Part shown: positions 17,115 through 26,900 of the stretch, piece by piece | How the letters are laid out: every line of letters starts with the position of its first letter | Numbering within the stretch: position 1 is the stretch's first letter | Assembly: GCA_026706385.1 (NCBI GenBank) | Contig: JAPOYV010000035.1 | Coordinates: 1-64,000, forward strand | Origin: Gammaproteobacteria bacterium | Lineage (GTDB): Bacteria > Pseudomonadota > Gammaproteobacteria > Pseudomonadales > Azotimanducaceae | DNA: 64,000 nt | Reading direction: 5' to 3' | The notes under the pieces: generated by a model | Seen by the model: only the letters and a program-made list of their open reading frames with translations | What the model was told of the DNA's origin: nothing | Database searches by the model: none | Made by a program: the position numbers and the translations under genes

Positions 17115-18572
17115 TTGGCAGAGGTTGCGGAGCACAAGCCCGTCGGTGCCGGGGCGCCGACCATGCTGGAGCGCATATTCAACGACGGCCGCCTGGTCCG
17201 GGACGAGCACCAGGCGGCGGGCGCGCGACGCATGCTGCACGGCTTCGTCGACGAGGCGGCCGCGCTCGGCGCGTCGGCGGACGGCGGTGTCAAACGGGCG
17301 CTTGCGGCACGGATCGCCGCGCTCGACGTGCTCATCGCGCGGCAGGTCAACCAGGTCCTCCACCACGAGAAGTTCCAGCGCCTGGAGGCCAGTTGGCGCA
17401 ACCTGGACAAGCTCGTCGACGAGCACGACCTGACCAACGCCAAGGTCCGCGTCTTCAATACGCACCGGCGCGAGCTGGAGCGCGACTTCCGGCGCGCCGC
17501 GGGCTTCGACCAGTCGTACTTCTTCAAGAACGTCTACGAGAGCGAGTACGGCACGCTGGGCGGCTCGCCGTACACGTTCCTCGTCGGCGACATGGAGTTC
17601 GGCCGCTCGCCGCGCGACATCCAGTTCCTGCGCGACGCCTCGGCCGTGTCGGCGATGGCCCACGCCCCGTTCATCGCGGGCGCCGCGCCCGGCCTGCTCG
17701 ATCTCGACAGCTTCACCGAGCTGGACCGGCCGATCGACGTCGCCAAGATCCTGGCGACAAGCGAGATGGCCGGATGGAATGCGCTTCGCGACAGCCCGGA
17801 TTCTCGCTACCTCGTGCTCACCGCGCCGCGCGTCATGGTGCGGCCGCCGTGGTCGCCCGACGCCATGCCGACAGGCGGCGTCGGCTTCACGGAGGACGTG
17901 GACGGGGAGCATCGCAAGTACCTGTGGGGGCCGTCGTCCTGGGCGCTCGGCGGTCGGATCATGGCGTCGTTCGCCGGCAGCGGCTGGCCGTGCGCGATCC
18001 GCGGCGCGGAAACGGGCGGCAAGGTCGCGAACCTGCCGTTGCACGCGTACCGCGCCCCGACGGGCGCCAAGGTCGTGAAGTGCCCCACCGAAACGACGAT
18101 CACCGACCGGCGGGAGAAGGAACTGTCCGACGAGGGCATCGTCGCGCTGTGCAACGCGCGCAACACCGACTTCGCGGTCATCTTCTCCGGCGCGACCGTG
18201 AACCGGCCGCGCCGCTACGTCGAGGAGGAGGCGAACGCCAACGCGCGACTGTCGGCGAGTCTGCCGTACGTGCTGGCCTGCGCGCGTTTCGCCCACTACC
18301 TCAAGGCCATCATCCGGGACAAGGTCGGCGGCTTCCGGTCCGGCGCCGAGATCCAGGCCCTGCTCGGCAACTGGATCGCGCAGTACGTCACTTCCGACGA
18401 CAACGCCGCGCACGCCACCAAGGCGCGCTACCCGCTGCGCGAAGCCCACATCGAGATCCAGGAGGTCCCGGGCCGCCCCGGAGCCTACGCGGCGGTCGCC
18501 CGTCTGCGGCCGCACTTCCAGCTCGAGCAGCTGACGGCGTCGCTGCGCTTGGTGGCCGAGCTCCCCACTTGA
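17115..18572 (+). CDS. tssC: T6SS sheath large subunit TssC, copy 1
   Basis: A 485-residue TssC (VipB/EvpB family). Diagnostic parts are SWRNLDKLVDEHDLTNAKVR, SEYGTLGGSPYTFLVGDMEF, LDLDSFTELDRPIDVAKIL, LWGPSSWALGGRIMASFAGS and the C-terminal QYVTSDDNAAHATKARYPLR. TssC with TssB builds the contractile sheath. The start is a TTG after AGGGAAG; MLERIF at 17163 is a weaker alternative because the second TssC copy also has a leader of similar length. Unlike the second copy there is no tssB beside it. It is followed by tssH, whose product disassembles the sheath. Confidence 0.95.
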   Translation: MAEVAEHKPVGAGAPTMLERIFNDGRLVRDEHQAAGARRMLHGFVDEAAALGASADGGVKRALAARIAALDVLIARQVNQVLHHEKFQRLEASWRNLDKLVDEHDLTNAKVRVFNTHRRELERDFRRAAGFDQSYFFKNVYESEYGTLGGSPYTFLVGDMEFGRSPRDIQFLRDASAVSAMAHAPFIAGAAPGLLDLDSFTELDRPIDVAKILATSEMAGWNALRDSPDSRYLVLTAPRVMVRPPWSPDAMPTGGVGFTEDVDGEHRKYLWGPSSWALGGRIMASFAGSGWPCAIRGAETGGKVANLPLHAYRAPTGAKVVKCPTETTITDRREKELSDEGIVALCNARNTDFAVIFSGATVNRPRRYVEEEANANARLSASLPYVLACARFAHYLKAIIRDKVGGFRSGAEIQALLGNWIAQYVTSDDNAAHATKARYPLREAHIEIQEVPGRPGAYAAVARLRPHFQLEQLTASLRLVAELPT

Positions 18573-18707
18573 CGGCCGCGACGGGACCACGCCGTCGCCG
18601 GACAGCCCCGCGTTGCGTTTGCTACGATAACGCTCCCAGGGGCAGGCCGTAGGTACTCGGCCGGCGGGAGTGCAGCGTCCCCGGCGGACATGAGGGGCGG
18701 GCTCGAC

Positions 18708-20999
18708 ATGAACCTGAAGAAACTCTACGAACACCTGGACCTGGACGCGCGTCGCGTGCTGTCGGACACGGCCGAGGCCGCCGCACGGGACCGACGGCCG
18801 CGGATCACGATCGAGCTGTTCCTGCTCGCGCTCCTGCGCGACCGCGGGGTCGGAGCGACGGTCATGCAGGCCCTCGACCGGGCCGGCGCCGACTCGCCGG
18901 CGGTCGAGTCCGCGCTGGCGCAAAGCACGGCTGCGGAGCCGCGCGGCACCGTGGGCGCACTGCCGTCCTTCGACGAGTCGCTCGCCCATCTGCTCCGCGA
19001 AGCGTGGTCGCTGTCGTTCGACGAGTACGGCGAAGCGTCGGTGTCGCCGGCGCGCTTCTTCGAGACCGTGGCGCGCCGCGGGGACGCCTGGCCGCGCCTC
19101 GTGGCGATGCTGCCGAGCTTCGACCGGGTCGACTTGGCGGCCCTGGCCGCGGGCGCGAAGGCCGGGGCGGAGCCGGCCGTGAGTGCGGCGAGGCCCGCGA
19201 GCGACGCGCAGTATCCCGAACTGTCGCGCTACGGCTACGACATGGTGGCGGCCGCCCGGGCGGGGCGGTTCGATCCGGTCATCGGCTTCGAGTCGCAGAT
19301 GCAGGCGATCGCGTCGATCCTACTGCGCCGTCGCCAGAACTCGGTGACGGTCGTCGGCGAAGCCGGCGTCGGCAAGTCGGCGTGCGCCTACGGTTTCGTG
19401 ACCGCGCTGGCCGAGGAATCGGAACGCGTCGCGACGGCGCTTCACGGGACGCGGGTCTGGTCGCTGGACATCTCGGCCCTGCGCGCGGGCGCGGTCGTCC
19501 GGGGCGCCATCGAGGAGCGCCTACAGGCCATCGTCGGCGAGATCGAGGAGGCCGGGATGATCCTGTTCATGGACGACCTGCACCTGCTCTTCGGCGACCA
19601 GAGCCAGGGCGGCGACGCGTTGCGCAGCGTCCTCACGAGCGGTGACGTGCGCATCCTCGGGACCTGCGGGTGGCGGGAGTGGCGGCGCTACGTCGAGCCG
19701 GATCCGGGGCTCGCGAGACGGGTCGCGCCCGTTCGGATCGCGGAGCCCGGCGACGCCGCGTCGCTGCGCATCGTCGAGGGGATCGCGCCCGTGCTCGCGG
19801 AGCACCACGGCACCGTGCTCGGCGATGCCGTGCTGGAATCCTCGGTCGCGCTCGCCCGCCGCTACATCGTCGGCCGGCAACTGCCGGACAAGGCCATCGT
19901 CGTGCTCGACTCGGCGTGCGCACGGGCGCGCATGGCCCCGGGTGCCGAAGCCGAAGAAGCCGTGCGCGTCGAGGAAACCGACGTGGCGGGCGTGGTGTCG
20001 GACCTGACCGGCGTGCCGATCGGCGGCATGCTGTCCGACGTCAGCCGGATGGCGGGACGACTCGAGCAGGTTCTCGCGGAACGCGTTGTCGGCCAGGACG
20101 ACGCGCTCGCCCGGTGCGCGGCGCAAGCGCGGGCGTATCTCGCCGGCCTGTCGGACCGTCGCCGCCCGGTCGGCGCGCTGATGTTCTGCGGCCCGTCGGG
20201 GGTCGGCAAGACCGAGACGGCGCATGCGATCGCCGATGCCCTGTTCGGCGGGCGGCTGCTCAACATCAACATGTCCGAGTACCAGGAGGCGCACACCGTC
20301 TCCGGCCTCAAGGGCGCACCTGCCGGCTACGTGGGTTACGGCGAAGGGGGCGTGTTGACAGAGGGCATCCGCCGCACGCCCTACTGCGTGGTGCTGCTCG
20401 ACGAGATCGAGAAGGCCCACGGCGACGTGATCGAAATGCTCTACCAGGTCCTCGACCGGGGCTGGATGGAGGACGCGGAAGGCATCGAGGCCGACTTCTC
20501 CAACGCACTGATCATCCTCACGACGAACGCGGGCGACACCGTGGTCGAGAAGGCGGCCATGGCGGACCCTCCGCCCTACGAGGACGACTTCCACCGGGCG
20601 TTGACGGCGGCGCTGGGTAGGCACTTCCCTGCCGCCTTCATCGGCCGCCTGCAGCTCGTGCCTTACTGGCCCCTCGGCGACGACACCCTGGCGAAGATCG
20701 CCGGCATGCGCCTGGAGCGGCTGGCCGACGCCTACGCGGCGTCCCACCGCGCTCGTCTGACCTTCGACGACGAGGTCCGGGACTGGCTCGCGGAGCGTGT
20801 CAAGACGACGCCGCAGGGGGCGCGGTTCCTTGACGGGATCATCGCGCGCTCGATCCGGCCGGCGGTGGCCGAGCACGTGCTGGACAAGCTGGCCGCGACC
20901 GCCGCGCCGGGGGACGCCGCGGTCGCCATCGACGACGGCGCGTTCGCCGTGCGCCCCGCCGCGCCGACGGTCGGCGGCGACGACGCCGGGGAGGACTGA
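18708..20999 (+). CDS. tssH: T6SS AAA+ ATPase TssH/ClpV without middle domain
   Basis: A 763-residue Hsp100 ATPase that recycles contracted sheaths. An N-terminal Clp_N domain (MNLKKLYEHLDLDARRVLSD) is followed by AAA1 with Walker A GEAGVGKS (~217) and Walker B ILFMDDLHLL, and AAA2 with Walker A GPSGVGKT (~496) and Walker B VVLLDEIEKAH. Between AAA1 (VLDSACARARM) and the SDLTGVPIG start of AAA2 only about 25 residues remain. ClpV/ClpB proteins normally carry a coiled-coil middle domain of roughly 100 residues there, which explains the short length. ATG 18708 is preferred over 18690 by family fit. It overlaps the next gene (TGATG). Confidence 0.92.
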   Translation: MNLKKLYEHLDLDARRVLSDTAEAAARDRRPRITIELFLLALLRDRGVGATVMQALDRAGADSPAVESALAQSTAAEPRGTVGALPSFDESLAHLLREAWSLSFDEYGEASVSPARFFETVARRGDAWPRLVAMLPSFDRVDLAALAAGAKAGAEPAVSAARPASDAQYPELSRYGYDMVAAARAGRFDPVIGFESQMQAIASILLRRRQNSVTVVGEAGVGKSACAYGFVTALAEESERVATALHGTRVWSLDISALRAGAVVRGAIEERLQAIVGEIEEAGMILFMDDLHLLFGDQSQGGDALRSVLTSGDVRILGTCGWREWRRYVEPDPGLARRVAPVRIAEPGDAASLRIVEGIAPVLAEHHGTVLGDAVLESSVALARRYIVGRQLPDKAIVVLDSACARARMAPGAEAEEAVRVEETDVAGVVSDLTGVPIGGMLSDVSRMAGRLEQVLAERVVGQDDALARCAAQARAYLAGLSDRRRPVGALMFCGPSGVGKTETAHAIADALFGGRLLNINMSEYQEAHTVSGLKGAPAGYVGYGEGGVLTEGIRRTPYCVVLLDEIEKAHGDVIEMLYQVLDRGWMEDAEGIEADFSNALIILTTNAGDTVVEKAAMADPPPYEDDFHRALTAALGRHFPAAFIGRLQLVPYWPLGDDTLAKIAGMRLERLADAYAASHRARLTFDDEVRDWLAERVKTTPQGARFLDGIIARSIRPAVAEHVLDKLAATAAPGDAAVAIDDGAFAVRPAAPTVGGDDAGED

Positions 21000-21913
21000 T
21001 GCGCCTGTGCTGGGCACGGCTGACGGCGCTGCTCGCCGGGGTGGTCCTGGCCGGGGCGTGCGCCGGGCGCGGCGGCGACGACGGGATCGACGAGCCGCTC
21101 CGCCTCCACCGGATCTCGTTCGCGACGGCGAGCGGCGTCAACGGTAACCGGCCGGTGCGCGTCGATCTGGTGCGCGTGGCCCGCGAGGCGGACGCCGCCG
21201 ACCTCGCCGGAGCGGCGTCGAGCGACTGGTTCGGCGGCGACGGGGACGCCTTCCTGGCGGCCAACCCCGAGGCCGTGCTCGATCGCTGGGAACTCGTGCC
21301 CGGGCGGTCGGCGGGGCCGTTCGACGTGCGCCTGGGCGGCGACTACGCGGGCCTGCTGTTCTGCGACGCCGGGGGCGGGGCGCCGCATCGGCTCGGACGC
21401 GGCGGCCACGTGGCCGTGACGATCGACGCCGGAGGCTGCACGGTCTCGGGCGGCAAGCGCCGGGAGTCCCTGCTGAACCGGGCGCGCCGCTCGAAGCTGG
21501 CAGGCTTGCAGTTCGCGATGCCTGCCGAGTCGAACGACAACCGACCGATGCGCCTGGAGCTGGTGCGCGTTGGCAATGCGGATCTGGTGGCCGGGCTGGT
21601 CCGGCACGACAGCGACGGCTGGTTCGGGCTCGCAGGGCGCGCCTTCCGGGAGGACAACCCGGACGCCCTGTACGACGAGTGGGAGCTGGTCCCGGGCCGC
21701 ACGTACGGGCCGTTCCGGCTCGCGGTGAACAGAAAGGTGGCGGGCGTGCTGTTCTGCGCGGCGGCGGGCGCGCCGGCGCTTAAGCTGGCGTGGAAGGACC
21801 ACGTTGAGGTCGAGGTCGACCGCGACGGCTGCCGGCTGGCGACGCCGCGCACGCGTGCGTCCCGCACGGGCGAGTGGCGCTGGAATCCGCTCACGTGGGG
21901 AGGCTGGCAGTGA
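20999..21913 (+). CDS. TssJ-like outer-membrane lipoprotein with tandem domains
   Basis: A 304-residue lipoprotein with N-terminal signal MRLCWARLTALLAGVVLAG and lipobox LAGAC (Cys21). The mature part is two copies of one domain. Repeat 1 (~45-150) contains NRPVRVDLVRV, DRWELVPGRSAGPF and AGLLFCDAGG. Repeat 2 (~170-285) contains NRPMRLELVRV, DEWELVPGRTYGPF and AGVLFCAAAG. The position between tssH and tssK, the lipobox and the (V)RVxLVRV strand suggest TssJ, which anchors TssM to the outer membrane; known TssJ proteins have a single such domain. The assignment is by context and weak motif, so duplicated TssJ is an inference. Confidence 0.6.
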   Translation: MRLCWARLTALLAGVVLAGACAGRGGDDGIDEPLRLHRISFATASGVNGNRPVRVDLVRVAREADAADLAGAASSDWFGGDGDAFLAANPEAVLDRWELVPGRSAGPFDVRLGGDYAGLLFCDAGGGAPHRLGRGGHVAVTIDAGGCTVSGGKRRESLLNRARRSKLAGLQFAMPAESNDNRPMRLELVRVGNADLVAGLVRHDSDGWFGLAGRAFREDNPDALYDEWELVPGRTYGPFRLAVNRKVAGVLFCAAAGAPALKLAWKDHVEVEVDRDGCRLATPRTRASRTGEWRWNPLTWGGWQ

Positions 21914-23184
21914 CCGTGCCCGAGATTCCGGCGGCCGTGCCGTGGCGCAACGGCATGGTGCTCGAACCGTCGCACTTCCACGAAACCGACCGCCGCGCGG
22001 CGGCGTTGTCGCATCTCGCCGCCATGGCCGCGGAACCTTGGCCGTGGGGATTCGCGAACGTCGTCGTGGACGACGTGGCCCTGGCGTCCGCGCAGTTGAA
22101 CGTCGACTGCGACGGCATCCTGCCCAGCGGCGAGCCGTTCAAGGCGCAGCGGCTGACCCGGGCGCTCCCGGCGGGGGAGGAGGGCGACCGCGCGGACTTC
22201 CACGTCCAAGGCGCCGAGGACGGGACGGTCGTGCTGTCGTCCGGAACCGAGGCCCCGGCGAGCGAGACGCTGCCCGTGGCGCGGCTCGTCTTCCACGGCG
22301 GCGTGTGGTCGCATCTGGCGGACTGGTCGCCGCCGGCCTACCTGCTGGGGCCCGAACACCCTATGCGGGCCGACATGGCGCAGCAGCTCGGCGCCCTAGC
22401 GGCGCTCTGCGCGGGCTTCATGGCCACCCTGCGCCTTCCCGGTGCCGAAGAGCGACCGGCCGCCCGCGTGATTGGCCAGGTGGCGGCGGCGTTGGCCCAA
22501 GGCGTCGGCGTCATGGAGGCGTTGCTAGCGGCGCCGGCCGTCTCCCCGGCCAGGCTGGGTGTCGAGGCGTTGCGTCTGGCGCTCGGCGTGCGCGCTGCCG
22601 CGGGGGTCCTGGAACAGCTCGAGGCCGCGTGGGATCCGGCCGACCAGCGCGGTTCCATGCGTCGGCTTCTCTACGCGTCCGAGACCACGGCGTCCGGCAT
22701 CGGGCTGCCATTCCGCGCGAGCCCCTTCCGGCGCAACGAAGACGGCTTGCTCGTCGTCGAGGGCATGCCGCTCGACCCGCTGCTGCTTGCGATCGAAGCC
22801 GGACGGCCCGCCGACCTGATCGCCGCGCGGTCCTGGCTGGAGGGCGCGGCAATGGCGGCGCCGGAGCGCATCCAGGACGCCTTCGGCCGACGGGTGGCCG
22901 GATGCCGCCGACAAGCGATCGATCGGGATCCGCGAATCGGCGTCTCGAGCGGTCCGTTGCTCGCGCTCTACCAAGTGGCGAACGACGCGTCGTGGCGCGG
23001 CTCGAGCGGGGATCTCGCTCTCGCGGCGACGACGCCGCCGCCGCCCAACACGACGTTCTCCGTGTTCGTTCCGGACGATCCGCAGGGTGCCCGGTCGCCG
23101 CCGCGGGCGCCTGGACGGCGCACCAGCTCGTTCGCATCCGCCAGCTGGGCAGGCGGCGACCGGAGCGGCGGGCCGTCGCGGTGA
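21910..23184 (+). CDS. tssK: T6SS baseplate protein TssK
   Basis: A 424-residue TssK. Typical N-terminus VPWRNGMVLEPSHFHETDRR, then the shell domain and LARLVFHGGVW-like strands, and QLGALAALCAGFMATLRLPG in the helical region. TssK trimers join the baseplate wedge to the membrane complex. The GTG at 21910 overlaps the previous stop by four bases; the frame is open upstream but without homology. The last ~30 residues (after FSVFVPDDPQG) are Ser/Arg/Pro-rich and less family-like, and the alternative frame there is cleaner, so a small frame error at the 3' end is possible. Confidence 0.85.
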   Translation: MTVPEIPAAVPWRNGMVLEPSHFHETDRRAAALSHLAAMAAEPWPWGFANVVVDDVALASAQLNVDCDGILPSGEPFKAQRLTRALPAGEEGDRADFHVQGAEDGTVVLSSGTEAPASETLPVARLVFHGGVWSHLADWSPPAYLLGPEHPMRADMAQQLGALAALCAGFMATLRLPGAEERPAARVIGQVAAALAQGVGVMEALLAAPAVSPARLGVEALRLALGVRAAAGVLEQLEAAWDPADQRGSMRRLLYASETTASGIGLPFRASPFRRNEDGLLVVEGMPLDPLLLAIEAGRPADLIAARSWLEGAAMAAPERIQDAFGRRVAGCRRQAIDRDPRIGVSSGPLLALYQVANDASWRGSSGDLALAATTPPPPNTTFSVFVPDDPQGARSPPRAPGRRTSSFASASWAGGDRSGGPSR

Positions 23185-23981
23185 GCATCGGTTTCCAGGT
23201 CGCCGTCGCCGCTGTGCCGTTCCTCGACCTGCTCGACCAGGAAGAGGACGCGCTTGCGCGCCAGGTCGCCGAGGCCGGCGATCCGGCCGCCGCGGCGGCG
23301 GCAATGGAGTCGGCGCGGCGGCGCCTCGCGCAGGGCGTCGACGCTGTCGTGCGATCCCTGCCGGCCGTCGTCCGCGGCGACCTGGCTGCTTCCCGGGCAG
23401 TGGCCTACGCCCTGGTCGGGCTCGTGGACGGCCGCATGCTGCACCACCCGGCCGGCGGGCTCGATGCCTGGCGCGAACACCTGCTCGAGTCGGACCTCTA
23501 CGGCTCGGCCCTCGCGGGGCAGGAAGTCGTCGCGCGCGCGCAATCGGCCGCCCAGGGGCTCCCCGACGGCAGCGGGGGGATCGACGACGCGGCGCTGGCG
23601 CCGTTCTATCTCGCCGTGTTCCGGGCCGGCTTCGAAGGTTCGCTGCGCGGCGACACCGTCGGCTTGGCTTCTCTCACGGCGTCCCTGGAGGAAGCGGTCG
23701 GGGCGCGGCGCGAACAGCCGCTGGCGGCCGCGCCGGACGTCCGCCCGCGACGACTCGGCCTCTCGCCCGTGCCCCTGTCGGCGCTGGGTCTGACGGTCTG
23801 GCTGGCGAGCGGCTTCGCGGTGTGGTTCGCGCTGGCCGGCGACGCGTTGGCGGATAGCGCGCGGATGGCCGAGCGGATCGCGGCGGGGCTGCCCGCCGGC
23901 GGCGCCGCCGATCCGCTGGAGCGCAGCATCGGGCCGTCCGGTCTCGAGCCGGTCGAGGTCGAACGTCCGGACGAGCGTTGA
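23181..23981 (+). CDS. tssL: T6SS membrane protein TssL (DotU-type)
   Basis: A 266-residue DotU/TssL. The N-terminal cytoplasmic helical domain has AAVPFLDLLDQEEDALARQV, AVAYALVGLVDGRML and GLDAWREHLLESDLYGSALA. It is followed by a C-terminal membrane segment near residues 200-220 (LSALGLTVWLASGFAVWFAL) and a short periplasmic tail, as expected. There is no peptidoglycan-binding OmpA domain. TssL partners TssM in the inner membrane and binds the baseplate. The GTG start overlaps the tssK stop (GTGA) and the TGA overlaps the tssM ATG, so tssK, tssL and tssM are tightly coupled. Confidence 0.85.
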   Translation: MSIGFQVAVAAVPFLDLLDQEEDALARQVAEAGDPAAAAAAMESARRRLAQGVDAVVRSLPAVVRGDLAASRAVAYALVGLVDGRMLHHPAGGLDAWREHLLESDLYGSALAGQEVVARAQSAAQGLPDGSGGIDDAALAPFYLAVFRAGFEGSLRGDTVGLASLTASLEEAVGARREQPLAAAPDVRPRRLGLSPVPLSALGLTVWLASGFAVWFALAGDALADSARMAERIAAGLPAGGAADPLERSIGPSGLEPVEVERPDER

Positions 23982-26900
23982 TGTCGGACTTCCTCACCCG
24001 GACCGCCGAGTTCGCGGCCGCCCTCCTGGCCGGGGGCACGCTGGAGATCGTGCTGCTGATCGTGCTCGTGGTCGTCGCCCTCGTCCTCCTGCTCGTCGCC
24101 CTGTGGATCCTGTGGAAGCTCTTGGTTCTGCTCGGGAAGGGTCTGCTCTGGGTCTTCCGCACCGGGGGGGATGTCGCGAAGCGCCAGTCGGCGGCCAAGC
24201 GGGAAGCGCGCCTGGCCGCCCCACCGGCCGTGTCGACGGGGTGGGGCGCGTCGCCGCGCATCAGGCTCGGGAGCGCGCTCGCGCAGGCGCGACGGCTGTC
24301 CGGACCCGACGCGCTGACCATCGTGGTCGTCGCCGGCGACGGCGCGGGCGACCTGTGCCGCGGCCTGGGACTGACGCCGCCCGGCGCGGGGAACATCGGC
24401 ATCGCCGCGGGTGCGGGCGTCGTCCTGGTCGACGCGTCGAAGGCGGATGCGCGACGCCTGCGCGCCCTTGCGACCGCGCTGCCGTGGCGACGTCCGGCCG
24501 ACGGGGTGGCGGCGGTGGTCGACGCGTCGGGCATTCCGAGCGAGACGCTTGTGCGCAGCGCCGCGTTCGCCCGGGCGGCCGGAATGCGCGTGGCGCTCCA
24601 CTTCGTGCTCGGCGCCACGAGCACTACGGGCTCTTGGCGCATCGTGGACGCGGCCAACCGCGACGGCGCGGATCTGTGCACGCAACTCGCGCAGGACGGT
24701 GCGCGGGTCTGGCTCGCGGGGGGCTCGAGGGAGGGCTTGCGCGAGCTGTCGGCGGCGCAGTCCACGGAACTGTCCACCGCGCTCGACCGGGCCCTGGCTG
24801 CCGCGCCGTCGTCGACCGTCGACGTGGCGTCGCTGTGCCTCGGCGGTCCCGGGCTCCGTTCGGCGGCGGCGCAGGCGGCCGTGCGGACCCGGCCCGCCGA
24901 GACGCCGGGACTGTCCATGTGGTTCGGCCTGGGCGGGCTGGCGGCGGGCCTTGCCTTGGCGGCGCTGGTGGCCGTGAAGGGCATCGACCAGGGCGGCGAG
25001 TTGCGCAGTGCCGTGACGACAGCGGGCCGCGAAGCGCAGACGCCGTGGCTGGCAAGCGGCATCGACGCGGTACCGAGCGGCAGCCGGGTGCGTCGCGTCG
25101 CGGGAGTGGGCGCGCGTCTCGCGACCTTCTCGGAGACGTCGCTGCTGGCGCCGCTGGCGTCGGTGGTGCCGGACTACAACGCGCCCGCCCGTTTGGGGGG
25201 CACGTTGCTGACGGCCTATGTTCTCCGCCCGCTGGCGGCGGCGCTCGACCGTCGCGCGCGCGAGGGTCTCCGGCCGATCGACGATCCGGTGCGGTGGCTG
25301 GCGGAGGCGCAGCTGGTCGGCGAGTGGCTGGCCGCCTGGGAGGAGCTGTCGACCGACCCGCACGAGGTCGACCTGCGGCGCCTGCTGTCCGACGCGTTCG
25401 GCGGCGAGGCGGGCTCGTGGCCGGAAGGGCTGGATCTTGCGCTGACCATGACCGAAGCGGAGCCGCCCGGGCCCGCGCGGGGCGGACTGGACGTCGATGG
25501 CTTGACCGAGCTGGCGCAGCGGAACTTCGTGGCAACCATGCAGCGGTGGGCGGAGACGGTCTACACCAACGGGCCGGTCGCGCGCGCGGCGCGCCGCGCG
25601 ACGGACCGCAGCGCCCCTTGGCAGGCGCAACACGACGCGCTCGTGGAGTTGCGCACCGCCCTGCAGGATCCAGGGCAGGCCTGGTTGACGGCCGCCGAGG
25701 ACCGGCCGGACTACGGTTTCGAGCTGCGCATGCTCGGTCGCGCGCTTGGACTGTCGCTGATCGGACAGACGACCACCCTGGAGGCGAAGGCCGCGGTCAG
25801 TCGAATCCGCATCGACGCTCGCGAGGCGGCGGAGTACTTCATCATCCCGGACGTCGGTCCGGTGATGGTGCGGTCGAGCAGCGGCAGCCAGGGCGGCGGC
25901 GGCGGGCCGTCGCTCGCCCTGTCGCCGTCCGCCAAGGCGTGGCTCGCCTTCCTCGACCGGGTGCGGAGCGCCGGATTCGCGGACCTGCCGAAGGCCGGCG
26001 GCGCGCCCATCGCGGGACCGGTCACCGTCGACGCCGCGGCGGCGACCGCCACCGTGGACAAGGTGCGCACGTTCGACCGCTTCGCAGCGGACCTGCCCGT
26101 CGATCTGCCGCCGGCGGTCGCCGGCGACCTCCTGCAGGAGGTCGGCAACGAGCTGGTCATGGGCGTTGCCGCGAGCGTCGAACTGGGCCTGCGGCCGGTC
26201 GCGGTGGCGAGTCTGGTCGGCGACGGCGCCGAACGACTGACGCGGGTGGCACCCGCATTGGCGGACCTGGCGGAAACCGAGGCGTGGCTGCGCGGCCGCG
26301 GGGCGAACGGCGAGGCGGACCGGGTGCAAGGAGTCCGGGCGCGGGTCGCCGAGGACGTGCTGGCGGCCGGCGCCGAAGCGCTGGCGGAGGAGGATCCGAT
26401 CGGCGTCCTCCTGGATCCGGCGGCGGACGCCAACGCGCTGGTGCGCCGCTTCGAACGCGGCGTGGTCCGGCTGCGGCGGCTCTTCGCGCAGTACGGCGAG
26501 CCCTACATGGACCCGGGACTGCTCGCGGGCAGCACCTTCGCGTACCGGTGGCGCGACATCGGCGAGGACATCGCGGGCTTCGACCGGGGAGACGCCGGGT
26601 CGGCGCTGTCCGGCCTCGAAGGCATGTTGCGCGCCTACGCGGACGACGCCAGCGCGGCCTGCGCCGCGCCCCGCGCCGCCGCGGCGGCCGCGCGCGACGA
26701 TTACGTCGCCCAGGCTCTGCACCGGCTGCGCGTCCAGGTCGACCGGGCTTGCGCGGAACGGGCCGGCGTCCGCGCCCGGGAGCTGTACCGGAATCTACGA
26801 TCCTACTTCGACCGCAACGTCGCCTGGACGTGGCCGTACTCGGCGGACGCGGCGGCGCCGGAGCTGCCGGGTTCGACGCTCGGCGAGTTCGTGGCGCGAC

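Noticed and set aside
23606-26722. Very long minus-strand open frame (over 1000 codons) opposite tssL and tssM
   Set aside because: It is rich in Arg/Gln/His with no domain, lies opposite two clearly homologous genes and is a typical GC-rich antisense frame.
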